From the IMG/VR virus record IMGVR_UViG_3300040793_000026, positions 1-44,983 of that record: a stretch of 44,983 nt of DNA; one strand, 5' to 3'. Within the stretch, counting starts at the first letter, position 1. The number at the start of each line of letters is the position of its first letter. This document shows, in pieces, positions 14,554-21,024 of this stretch. Source of the DNA: a virus. The notes below the pieces were generated by a model, which had not been told where the DNA came from, ran no database searches, and worked only from the letters and a program-made list of their open reading frames with translations. Both the position numbers and the translations under genes were made by a program.

Positions 14554-15192
14554 ATGGCTGAAGCTATTGACATTCTAGGACAAACATTCGGGCTATTAGC
14601 TGTTACCGAGAAAGTAGGCTCGTGTCCAAATGGGCAAGGCGTGTTGTGGCGGTGTACATGTCAATGTGGCGCTGAGGTAGTCAGGGCGGCGTCATATCTA
14701 CGGAATCACGAGAAAAAGGGGATAAAGGCGGCGTGTCCAGACTGCGCTCATGGTGCCAACAGTACGGCATCAACGCAAAAGAAACTCAGATGGGTGTGGA
14801 AACAGCTCAGGCAACGCTGTTTTAACCCAAATAACGCTCAGTTTGACGACTACGGTGGTAGGGGTATCAGTGTTTGCGCGCGGTGGTCTCATTTTGCGGA
14901 GTTCTTTACGGACATGGCCAGCTCTTACGAGGGCGGGATGACGATAGATAGGATCGACAATAACAAAGATTACTCTCCCGAGAACTGTAGGTGGGTGAGT
15001 CGACAGACGCAAAACAGGAACCGCCGCGACAATAATTTTCTTGATACCCCGAAAGGCCGTATGACGGTTACGGACGCCGCAAAAGCCTTCGGTATCAATG
15101 AGAAGACCCTGCGAACGCGGGTTAATCGGGGCTGGCCAACGCGCCGATGCTTAATACCTCCAACCACGTCAAAACGCTACAAGAAGGACTGA
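14554..15192 (+). CDS. HNH homing-type endonuclease fused to a displaced polymerase tail
   Basis: 212 aa from ATG 14554 (TTG 14548 is also in frame). N-terminal zinc-type cysteines: C34-x-C36-x-C38 and C61-x2-C64. The HNH-like core 'DRIDNNKDYSPENCRWV' (residues 132-148) is followed by 'QTQNRNRR'. Residues about 171-193 look like a helix-turn-helix DNA-binding end. This is the architecture of free-standing phage homing endonucleases. It begins 2 nt after the polymerase stop codon. The last eight residues, T-S-K-R-Y-K-K-D, copy the polymerase C-terminus, and codon use is AT-richer than in most genes here. The gene therefore probably inserted at the 3' end of the polymerase gene and took over its old tail. 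Confidence 0.8.
   Translation: MAEAIDILGQTFGLLAVTEKVGSCPNGQGVLWRCTCQCGAEVVRAASYLRNHEKKGIKAACPDCAHGANSTASTQKKLRWVWKQLRQRCFNPNNAQFDDYGGRGISVCARWSHFAEFFTDMASSYEGGMTIDRIDNNKDYSPENCRWVSRQTQNRNRRDNNFLDTPKGRMTVTDAAKAFGINEKTLRTRVNRGWPTRRCLIPPTTSKRYKKD
15166..15192 (+). other. Displaced remnant of the original polymerase 3' end
   Basis: These 27 nt encode TSKRYKKD-stop in the HNH frame; the polymerase now ends TSKRYRKD-stop at 14525-14551. Most of the differences between the two 27-mers are synonymous. The remnant also carries the AAGGA ribosome-binding site of the next gene (GTG at 15195), as expected if polymerase and that gene were once adjacent. Confidence 0.7.
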
Positions 15193-15194
15193 TC

Positions 15195-15371
15195 GTGACA
15201 CCGAAAGACCAAATCAGACTGTTTCTGCTAGCCTTAGTGCTGCTTCCTATCACGCTTCCGCTATCGGTAACGCTACTCGGCAACGGCCCGCACGACGCGA
15301 CTATACCGACGCTCGTCGTTACGCTGGTCGTGGTGGGCGCAGCGTCCATCAAGATGAGGAAGAAAAGGTGA
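15195..15371 (+). CDS. Small two-helix membrane protein
   Basis: 58 aa from GTG 15195, chosen over the upstream in-frame ATG 15147 because AAGAAGGA lies 6 nt before it and the longer form would overlap the HNH gene. Two hydrophobic segments are seen: 'IRLFLLALVLLPITLPLSVT' and 'IPTLVVTLVVVGAASI', ending in a basic 'KMRKKR'. Function unknown. The stop overlaps the next GTG start. Confidence 0.6.
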   Translation: MTPKDQIRLFLLALVLLPITLPLSVTLLGNGPHDATIPTLVVTLVVVGAASIKMRKKR

Positions 15372-15559
15372 AAAAGTCCGACCGACTCACAGAACGCGAG
15401 ATCGAACTGCTGGAAGGGATGATCTCCGTGCAGGAGCGCCACGCTGAGCGTTGCGACCGCATCGGAAACCGCCGCATGGCGGAGAAGCAACGGGGCTGGA
15501 ACATGGAGCGGATCGCCCTTCTAAACCGAATTCTGAAAGTGATGGGACCAGAAAAATGA
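15368..15559 (+). CDS. Small charged helical protein
   Basis: 63 aa, GTG start overlapping the previous stop (GTGA). The protein is almost entirely charged and helical ('LTEREIELLEGMISVQERHA'), with no recognised family. Its stop overlaps the thymidylate synthase ATG by 4 nt. Probably a small regulatory or accessory protein; no function can be given. Confidence 0.65.
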   Translation: MKKSDRLTEREIELLEGMISVQERHAERCDRIGNRRMAEKQRGWNMERIALLNRILKVMGPEK

Positions 15560-16428
15560 TCCACGTTCCCGTAGAACATCAATACCTGCATCTCGTTAAC
15601 CGAGTGCTCACCGAAGGGGTATGCACGACCAACCGCACCGGCGTCGACGCGCTAGAGGTTCATGGCGCCTACCTGACCGCCGACCTCGCCGCAGGCGCCC
15701 CGGTGCTGACTACCAAGCGGGTCGCGTGGATGTCCGCCTACGCCGAGATGATCGGCTTCATGCAGGGTCTCGACAACGCTGCCGACTTCCGCAAGCTGGG
15801 CTGCCAAGTCTGGAACGCCAACGCCAATGACAACCGAGAGTGGCTTTCCAATGAGCACCGGAAAGGACCGGACGATCTCGGACGCGTGTACGGAGTTCAG
15901 TGGCGCAATTGGCGGACTCAGTACGGCACGGCGATCGATCAACTACGCAGAGTCGTTGACAGCCTCTCCGCCGGCACCGGCTCCCGCCGCGAGATCGTCA
16001 CGGCATGGAACCCAGCGGAGCTTCACCTGATGTCGCTCCCGCCGTGCCACATGATGATGCAGTTCGGGGCGATTGGCGACATGCTGGATATGAGCGTCTA
16101 CATCCGTTCCAACGACCTGGGACTTGGCGCCCCGTTCAACCTGGCGCAGTACGGCATGCTGCTGCAGTTGATGGCGCAGATTACCGGGCACGTCCCCGGC
16201 ACGCTCCACTACTTCGCCTTCGACGCGCACGTCTACGAGAACCACATCGAAGCCCTTGAGGAACAGCTTAATCGGCTTCCGCTGTTGCCTCCGCAACTGA
16301 TCATCGATGACCGGATCAAGACCCTGGACGACATCGGGGATCTGCGGACCGCCGAAGACATCGCTCAGGCGTTCTCGCTTCAAGGGTACTCCCCGCACCC
16401 AGCAATCAAGATGGAGATGGCGGTATGA
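15556..16428 (+). CDS. thyA: Thymidylate synthase (ThyA family)
   Basis: 290 aa from ATG 15556 (ATGA overlap). Makes dTMP from dUMP with methylene-tetrahydrofolate. The catalytic Cys is C164 in 'LPPCHMM'; 'LGRVYGVQWRNW' is the folate/phosphate region; 'RSNDLGLGAPFNLAQY' holds N195, the Asn that selects dUMP over dCMP; and 'YFAFDAHVYENH' is the C-terminal substrate region. It belongs with the divergent phage ThyA type having 'VWNANAN'. A related phage enzyme class, dUMP hydroxymethylase, shares this fold, so hydroxymethyl-dUMP synthesis cannot be ruled out by eye. It works with the dNMP kinase and MazG-like proteins encoded downstream. Confidence 0.88.
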   Translation: MIHVPVEHQYLHLVNRVLTEGVCTTNRTGVDALEVHGAYLTADLAAGAPVLTTKRVAWMSAYAEMIGFMQGLDNAADFRKLGCQVWNANANDNREWLSNEHRKGPDDLGRVYGVQWRNWRTQYGTAIDQLRRVVDSLSAGTGSRREIVTAWNPAELHLMSLPPCHMMMQFGAIGDMLDMSVYIRSNDLGLGAPFNLAQYGMLLQLMAQITGHVPGTLHYFAFDAHVYENHIEALEEQLNRLPLLPPQLIIDDRIKTLDDIGDLRTAEDIAQAFSLQGYSPHPAIKMEMAV

Positions 16429-16619
16429 ACTACTGCGCCAAGCGTAACCGCCGTTGGGTCTGCACTGCCAACAGCGTCAAGAAGCAACGGGATTGCGACC
16501 ACTTCACCGAAGCCCCGAACCAGCTGTGGTGCGCCTGCACTGACGCAGTAGCCCGATGCAACAACCTAATCGCCCGCGCCAACTCGCGGGATAACCCCGA
16601 ACCGCTGGACGACGACTGA
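16425..16619 (+). CDS. Small Cys-rich hypothetical protein
   Basis: 64 aa with six cysteines (C4, C13, C24, C36, C38, C45) and several basic residues, possibly a zinc-binding or nucleic-acid-binding miniprotein. ATGA overlap with the thymidylate synthase stop; its own stop overlaps the next ATG. No family is recognised. Confidence 0.65.
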   Translation: MNYCAKRNRRWVCTANSVKKQRDCDHFTEAPNQLWCACTDAVARCNNLIARANSRDNPEPLDDD

Positions 16620-16828
16620 TGATTGTACATTTCGATAGTGACATCTACGCCGATCAACTGCGCGCCGCGCTGGCGGCGTCTGAGATCGATCTGGTGCCCA
16701 TCAAGAAGGGCGAGTATCGGGCCAAGCGGCGCGACCGATCCTGTGCCCACTGCGACATGCCGGCGGCGCTGCTGGTCGGCAACGAACCGGTCTGCGTGCG
16801 CCATTGGCGGGAGTTGGACAAGCAGTGA
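16619..16828 (+). CDS. Small zinc-finger-like protein
   Basis: 69 aa. Residues C42-x2-C45, C59 and H62 form a CxxC...CxxH pattern, a likely zinc site. The N-terminal 40 residues ('DIYADQLRAALAASEIDLV') are helical and acidic. TGATG and GTGA junctions tie it to both neighbours in one operon. Function unknown. Confidence 0.65.
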   Translation: MIVHFDSDIYADQLRAALAASEIDLVPIKKGEYRAKRRDRSCAHCDMPAALLVGNEPVCVRHWRELDKQ

Positions 16829-17028
16829 AACGCGGAACATATATTGGCTCAGATGAAGTCCTGAAAGGGGAAACGGCGCTGGTACGCTTCACGCCTACCC
16901 AGGGGGTAGTGCTGGCCCAATTCGATAATCTCGACCTTGATGGACCCAGGGGATGGTTATCGCACGACTGGACTGAATTCTTAGTCGAGTCTTTCTATTT
17001 CGAGGAGGACGACGATGCCTCCGCATAA
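16825..17028 (+). CDS. Small hypothetical beta-rich protein
   Basis: 67 aa from GTG 16825, chosen over the earlier in-frame ATG 16804 because of the 4-nt GTGA overlap typical of this operon. The middle strands 'TALVRFTPTQGVVLAQFD' and a conserved-looking 'GWLSHDWTEF' suggest a small beta-barrel (SH3-like), as in several phage proteins whose sequences contain a 'W..F...DF' end. The C-terminus is acidic. The 3' end overlaps the kinase gene by 14 nt. Confidence 0.6.
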   Translation: MKRGTYIGSDEVLKGETALVRFTPTQGVVLAQFDNLDLDGPRGWLSHDWTEFLVESFYFEEDDDASA

Positions 17029-17584
17029 AATCGTTTTCCTGAACGGTCCGCCGGGATGTGGCAAAGACACCGTCGGCAGGATGCTCGCCGAGCGGTACGG
17101 CGCGCAACTGTTTAAGGCAGCGACGCCGTTGCGTCAGGCGATGAGCGCCCTGATCGGCTGCGAGGACAGCGAGATCGAGCAGTTGAAGTCCACGCCCATT
17201 CGGCTGTGGGCATGGCGCTCCGCCCCCACCGGCACCACCGGGCGCGACCTGTTGATCGCCCTATCAGAAGACCTGATAAAGCCCCGCCTGGGCATGGACT
17301 GGTTTGGTCACATGCTGGGGCAATCGATCGCCACGGCGGCGCCCCGGCTCGCGGTCGTGACTGACGCCGGGTTCGTTTCTGAAGTCGAAGCGTGCTGTAA
17401 AAATCTGCCAGGCTGGGAGATCAATTTGTGGCACGTCACGCGTCCTGGATGCGACTTTTCGGGTGACTCGCGTTCTTGGATATCGCTGCGAGGCGTCCGC
17501 ACCCGCGTGGTCCTGAACGACGGTTCCCTGGACCAGCTCCAGCAGCGCGTGGTCTGCGCCTTCGACCGAGGGTACGTTCCCTAA
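17015..17584 (+). CDS. Deoxynucleoside monophosphate kinase-like P-loop protein
   Basis: 189 aa. Walker A 'GPPGCGKDT' (residues 11-19), a substrate region 'FKAATPLRQAMSAL' and 'AVVTDAGF' (Walker B-like, as in phage dNMP kinases 'iisD.Rf'). It should phosphorylate dNMPs to dNDPs for phage DNA synthesis. It lies two small genes after thymidylate synthase, which fits a dTMP-to-dTTP path. It overlaps the previous gene by 14 nt; a structured 93-nt gap follows. Confidence 0.75.
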   Translation: MPPHKIVFLNGPPGCGKDTVGRMLAERYGAQLFKAATPLRQAMSALIGCEDSEIEQLKSTPIRLWAWRSAPTGTTGRDLLIALSEDLIKPRLGMDWFGHMLGQSIATAAPRLAVVTDAGFVSEVEACCKNLPGWEINLWHVTRPGCDFSGDSRSWISLRGVRTRVVLNDGSLDQLQQRVVCAFDRGYVP

Positions 17585-17597
17585 CTACCTTTCCCAC

Positions 17598-17654
17598 GGC
17601 GCTCTAGGGGTTTGCACGATTAACAATCTGCGTACCGGAAGCACCTAGAGCGCC
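17598..17654 (+). terminator. 11-bp long-loop hairpin between operons
   Basis: GGCGCTCTAGG (17598-17608) pairs perfectly with CCTAGAGCGCC (17644-17654). The 35-nt loop has a smaller GATT/AATC stem (17618-17621 with 17625-17628). It fills the gap between the kinase and the gene at 17678; 'TATTTTG' follows. It could be a terminator, an RNA-processing site or a 5' regulatory structure; position alone does not decide. Confidence 0.5.
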
Positions 17655-17677
17655 ACCTATTTTGACCGGAGATCCCG

Positions 17678-17890
17678 ATGCCTGTAGCCCTGAGCGAGCC
17701 GTACCGCACCTTATTGGTCGGCGATTCAGAAGACGAGCTAGTCGAGGAAATGCTGCCTTTTGTCCGTGAAGACTTAAATCGCGCATTTGCCGCCGGTATC
17801 CGCCTTACGGGTAGAATCCAAGTCGGGCGGATTCTGTACAGAGCGACACTCGGCGCCGTTTTCAGACCAACAGCGGAGATGGACGCATGA
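17678..17890 (+). CDS. Small hypothetical protein
   Basis: 70 aa, unrecognised. An acidic helical middle ('DSEDELVEEMLPFVRED') is followed by a basic strand region ('RIQVGRILYRATL'). ATG 23 nt after the hairpin at 17598-17654; ATGA overlap with the next gene. No function can be given. Confidence 0.6.
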   Translation: MPVALSEPYRTLLVGDSEDELVEEMLPFVREDLNRAFAAGIRLTGRIQVGRILYRATLGAVFRPTAEMDA

Positions 17891-18264
17891 CACCCGAAAG
17901 AGAACAAGACTTGCTCAGTCAAATAGGCGGGCTAACCGACGAAAACTACCGCCTACGCCATGAGCTGCGGAAGATCGCGAGTGAAAACTACAGCCTACGC
18001 CAGGATCTGCGGAAGATCGCGATTGAACGCGCGCAACAAATCGCGTCCTTATGGGATCCGCCTGAGATAAGAGTATCGGCGCACCCCACTAGACCCTCGT
18101 CTATCGAAGTTCGGCTATCGCCGGTATATTCGAGGTTAGAGATACTCAACGATCTGTACTTCGAGTCTACAGAGGTGGCTAATCGCATGATCGCTGAAGA
18201 TATCGCCAAAAAGCTCGTACAAGAGATCGAAAAACAACTGAAAGTAAACGGAGACCCTGTATGA
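17887..18264 (+). CDS. Coiled-coil protein with 14-residue tandem repeat
   Basis: 125 aa. Residues about 19-46 hold two copies of a 14-residue unit (E-N-Y-x-L-R-x-x-L-R-K-I-A-x) encoded by a 42-nt tandem duplication. The unit is amphipathic and likely a coiled coil. The C-terminal half is mixed ('SSIEVRLSPVYSRLEI', then a helix to the end). No family is recognised; ATGA overlaps on both sides place it in the same operon as the MazG-like gene. Confidence 0.65.
   Translation: MTPEREQDLLSQIGGLTDENYRLRHELRKIASENYSLRQDLRKIAIERAQQIASLWDPPEIRVSAHPTRPSSIEVRLSPVYSRLEILNDLYFESTEVANRMIAEDIAKKLVQEIEKQLKVNGDPV
17941..18024 (+). repeat. 42-bp tandem duplication in the coiled-coil gene
   Basis: The segments 17941-17982 and 17983-18024 differ at only a few positions and encode ENYRLRHELRKIAS and ENYSLRQDLRKIAI. 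The duplication keeps the frame and the coiled-coil register. Confidence 0.9.
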
Positions 18265-18818
18265 ACTTCAACGACGAAACCAAGTCCACCGTCGACCAGC
18301 TCGCGGCGAACATCTACCGGATGAGCCAGGCGATGCTCGCCCGCGATGATAAGTCCTTCGAAGACGCCTTGCTGGATGTCGGACTGCTGGTCGGTCACCT
18401 GCGCGTGATGACCGGCGATAAAGAGGAGGAGTTCCTGCCCGCTTCTACGCTCACGGATAACCCTCCCGTGCAGCTGAGCGTCGCCAGGCAGTTTGTGAAC
18501 GCGTGGAACGATCTGTCGACCGTGATTTACGGCGGCAACATTGAGAAGGGGTTCTGGGGCGAAGGCGACGAGCGAAACAAAGGAGAGATGATCGCGCTGA
18601 TCCACTCTGAGCTGTCCGAGGCGCTGGAGTCGATGCGTCACGGCAATCCGCCGAGCGAGCATATCCCGGACTTCAGCGGCGTCGAGGAGGAGTTGGCGGA
18701 CGCAGTCATCCGCATCATGGACATGTCCGCTGGGTTCGTCTACGAGGTCGGCGAGGCGATCGAAGCCAAGCTCGCCTACAACGCCGAGCGCCCGCACAAG
18801 CACGGCAAGCGGTTCTGA
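18261..18818 (+). CDS. MazG-like nucleotide pyrophosphohydrolase
   Basis: 185 aa. The C-terminal half has the all-alpha NTP pyrophosphatase signature: E117-L-S-E120 and E144-L-A-D147 (ExxE...ExxD, magnesium ligands), with 'KGEMIALIHSELSEALE' and 'ADAVIRIMDM' around them. MazG-type enzymes hydrolyse (d)NTPs or ppGpp; phage copies are thought to clean nucleotide pools or alter the host stringent response. The N-terminal 90 residues are a helical extension that I do not recognise. ATGA overlap with the coiled-coil gene. Confidence 0.8.
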   Translation: MNFNDETKSTVDQLAANIYRMSQAMLARDDKSFEDALLDVGLLVGHLRVMTGDKEEEFLPASTLTDNPPVQLSVARQFVNAWNDLSTVIYGGNIEKGFWGEGDERNKGEMIALIHSELSEALESMRHGNPPSEHIPDFSGVEEELADAVIRIMDMSAGFVYEVGEAIEAKLAYNAERPHKHGKRF

Positions 18819-18820
18819 CC

Positions 18821-19141
18821 ATGGCGTTACCCGCGCCAAAGAAGCTCCGCGCCCCGGACAAGCGCCCCCTGGAGCGCTACATCGAGGCAGCCGTGTGCAT
18901 GTACGCCAGGAAGAAGGACTTCCTGGTCTACAAGTTCCAGTCGCCCAACCACCGCAGCGTGCCCGACCGGGTGTTCGTCAGCCCCGACGGCGTGGTGTTC
19001 TTCATCGAGTTCAAGCGGGAAGGCGAAAAACCGACCGACGCGCAGAACCGCGAGATCGCCAAGCTGCGCGGCTATGAGCAGGCAGTCTACGTCTGCGACT
19101 CGGTCGAGGACGGCAAGGGCATTATTGACCAGTATGAATAG
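18821..19141 (+). CDS. VRR-NUC domain nuclease
   Basis: 106 aa, a stand-alone VRR-NUC PD-(D/E)xK domain: E19-E22 region helix, 'SVPDRVFV' with D49, and 'FFIEFKREGEKPTDAQ' with E63-x-K65. These small phage nucleases commonly sit next to an SNF2-type helicase, as here, and are thought to cut branched or damaged DNA in replication or recombination. The 3' end overlaps the helicase start by 8 nt. Confidence 0.9.
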   Translation: MALPAPKKLRAPDKRPLERYIEAAVCMYARKKDFLVYKFQSPNHRSVPDRVFVSPDGVVFFIEFKREGEKPTDAQNREIAKLRGYEQAVYVCDSVEDGKGIIDQYE

Positions 19142-20588
19142 CGAAATCCGTCCGCGCTCCATGCTGCGCCCGTACCAAACTAAGGCGGCTGACTTCATTG
19201 TGGCGCATCCGGGTAGTATGCTGCAGGTCGATTTAGCCTTGGGCAAGACTAGCATCAGCCTAACCGCTATTACTGACCTCTTAGCCTGGGGCATGATCCG
19301 AGGCGTCCTGGTGATCGCCCCTCGGCGGGTGGCAGAGGCGGTCTGGCACATCGAGGCGCGGCAGTGGGCGCACACCCAGCACCTGAAGGTGTGCATCCTG
19401 CGCAGCTCGAACAAGAAGCTGCTGGCGCGCGAGCTGACCCGCCCCTACGACGTCTGGGTTACCAACTTCGAGTCCCTGCCGTGGCTCTACAACCACCTCA
19501 ACACGATGTTCCTGCACCAGGGACGATACCCGCCCTTCGACATGGTGATCTTTGACGAGATCACGCGGATCAAGAAGCCCACGGGCGCCAGGATCGGCCC
19601 GTGGCACGCCAAGACGGGCGGCGTCTGCATGCTGGATTATTCCCCGCGCCGCGTCGGGCTCACCGGCACGCCGGCGCCCAATGGCTACATCGACCTGTTC
19701 GGGCAGTACCTCGCGGTCGACGGCGGCAAGCGCCTCGGTGTCGACATTACCGACTACAAGCGCCAGTACTTCGAGGAAAACCAGTACGAGCGCCGCCTCT
19801 GGCTACGCCCTGGCGCCAAGGAGGAGATCGAGCAACGGATCGCCGACATCACCGTGTCGCTTACCTCGGACGACTACCTGGACCTGCCGCCCTACGTGAC
19901 CAACGACATCATGATCGACCTTCCGCCGAAGGCGCGGGCGCAGTACGACGAGCTAGAAGCGAACATGTTCGCCGAGTTCGACGAGATGGAACTGGAGGTC
20001 TTCAACGCTGCGGCACTGACGGCGAAGTGCCGCCAGGTAGCCAACGGCGTGGTGCGCCACCACGAGGAGCGCGAGACCCTGATCCCGGTCCACGACGCCA
20101 AGCTGGAGGCGCTCGACGAGATCCTGGAGGAGTCCGGGGGCAGTGGCGTGATCATCAGTTACGCATTCCGCCCCGACGCCGAGCGCATCCTGAAGCGCTA
20201 CAAGGGCAAGTTTCGCGTTGCCTACCTGGGTCCGGGCGTCAGTGACATCGACTCGCTGAAGATCATCGAGGACTGGAACGCGGGCGGGTATGACGGGCTA
20301 TGCACCAGTCCGCAATCGAGCGGGCATGGATTGAACCTCCAGTTCGGCGGGCACCAGCTGGTGCATTTCGGGCTGACCTACGACCTGGAGATGTACCTGC
20401 AGATCAACGGGCGCCTGCGCCGCCCCGGGCAGACCGCCAAGAGCGTCATCATTCACCGCATCCTCGCCCACGATACCGTGGACCTGCTGGTGCGTCGCGC
20501 GATCGACAACAAGAGCGCGGACCAAAAGTCACTGCGCGACGCGATGAAGGAATATCAGAAAGAACGCGGGTTTGGCACTAAGCAGTAA
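19134..20588 (+). CDS. SNF2-family DNA helicase/translocase
   Basis: 484 aa from ATG 19134 (the open frame begins earlier at 19074, inside the VRR-NUC gene). Motif I 'LALGKT' (residues 34-39), motif II 'FDEIT' in place of DEAH (about residue 140), 'LTGTPAPN' (motif III), and a C-terminal helicase domain with 'QSSGHGLNLQ' (motif V) and 'QINGRLRRPGQ' (motif VI, about 423-433). This phage SNF2 type is usual beside VRR-NUC and probably remodels forks or drives branch migration rather than chromatin. It is the last large early gene; a new promoter follows. Confidence 0.9.
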   Translation: MNSEIRPRSMLRPYQTKAADFIVAHPGSMLQVDLALGKTSISLTAITDLLAWGMIRGVLVIAPRRVAEAVWHIEARQWAHTQHLKVCILRSSNKKLLARELTRPYDVWVTNFESLPWLYNHLNTMFLHQGRYPPFDMVIFDEITRIKKPTGARIGPWHAKTGGVCMLDYSPRRVGLTGTPAPNGYIDLFGQYLAVDGGKRLGVDITDYKRQYFEENQYERRLWLRPGAKEEIEQRIADITVSLTSDDYLDLPPYVTNDIMIDLPPKARAQYDELEANMFAEFDEMELEVFNAAALTAKCRQVANGVVRHHEERETLIPVHDAKLEALDEILEESGGSGVIISYAFRPDAERILKRYKGKFRVAYLGPGVSDIDSLKIIEDWNAGGYDGLCTSPQSSGHGLNLQFGGHQLVHFGLTYDLEMYLQINGRLRRPGQTAKSVIIHRILAHDTVDLLVRRAIDNKSADQKSLRDAMKEYQKERGFGTKQ

Positions 20589-20594
20589 AACCAC

Positions 20595-20623
20595 TTGCAC
20601 TGACACGCTAGCTATCGTATAGT
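20595..20623 (+). promoter_or_regulatory. sigma70-type promoter with shared TAGCTA block
   Basis: -35 TTGCAC (20595-20600), 17-bp spacer, -10 TATAGT (20618-20623). The spacer carries TGACAC-GC-TAGCTA-T-CG (20601-20617), nearly the same as at 1630-1646. It drives the small genes at 20655-21987. Confidence 0.75.
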
Positions 20624-20654
20624 CTGGCTTCCAACAACCTGAGAGGACTTTCTG

Positions 20655-20834
20655 ATGACAGAACTTTCCCCGATCGAGGCGCTCCTCATGACCACCCTGA
20701 TGATCTCCGGGGTGCTACTCCTGCTTGGTGCCTTGGTACGCGTATCAGAGGTAGTCGAGAAATACCTCCGGCTTAGACGCACCCGCCGAAACATGATGAT
20801 GGAGGCCCTCAAGGCCCGGAGGATCGGAAAATGA
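20655..20834 (+). CDS. Small single-pass membrane protein
   Basis: 59 aa. One hydrophobic segment, residues about 9-28 ('LLMTTLMISGVLLLLGALV'), then a strongly basic helix ('LRLRRTRRNMMMEALKARR'), giving an inside-positive topology. First gene after the promoter at 20595-20623, with the leader ACCTGAGAGGA (20637-20647). ATGA overlap with the next gene. Function unknown; an early membrane-acting host-takeover or superinfection role is possible. Confidence 0.7.
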   Translation: MTELSPIEALLMTTLMISGVLLLLGALVRVSEVVEKYLRLRRTRRNMMMEALKARRIGK

Positions 20835-21013
20835 GCAACGTGATCAAGTTCCCGCCCCGGGTCGACTTTCCGATGCCGTGGCCCGAAGATGACTACCAAA
20901 GCCCGAAGGAGCCCGATGACCCAGACGAGACCGAAGAGCCCGCCGCCGCCCCGCAAAAGGTGGGTTCCATCTGGTTCTGGCTGGGGGCAGCCCTGGGTCT
21001 TTCGATCCTGTAA
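20831..21013 (+). CDS. Small Pro/Asp/Glu-rich tail-anchored protein
   Basis: 60 aa. The first 40 residues are rich in Pro, Asp and Glu; the last 16 ('SIWFWLGAALGLSIL') are hydrophobic and reach the C-terminus, as in a tail-anchored membrane protein. ATGA overlap with the previous membrane protein gene suggests that the two act together. No family is recognised. Confidence 0.65.
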   Translation: MSNVIKFPPRVDFPMPWPEDDYQSPKEPDDPDETEEPAAAPQKVGSIWFWLGAALGLSIL

Positions 21014-21024
21014 GGAGACCGGCA

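Noticed and set aside
15451-15555. Longer thymidylate synthase start
   Set aside because: The added 35 residues are a shadow of the preceding small gene; ATG 15556 makes the usual ATGA overlap and matches family length.
19074-19133. Earlier start of the SNF2 helicase
   Set aside because: It would overlap the VRR-NUC gene by 68 nt and adds only Ser/Thr/Arg-rich shadow residues; ATG 19134 fits the operon spacing.
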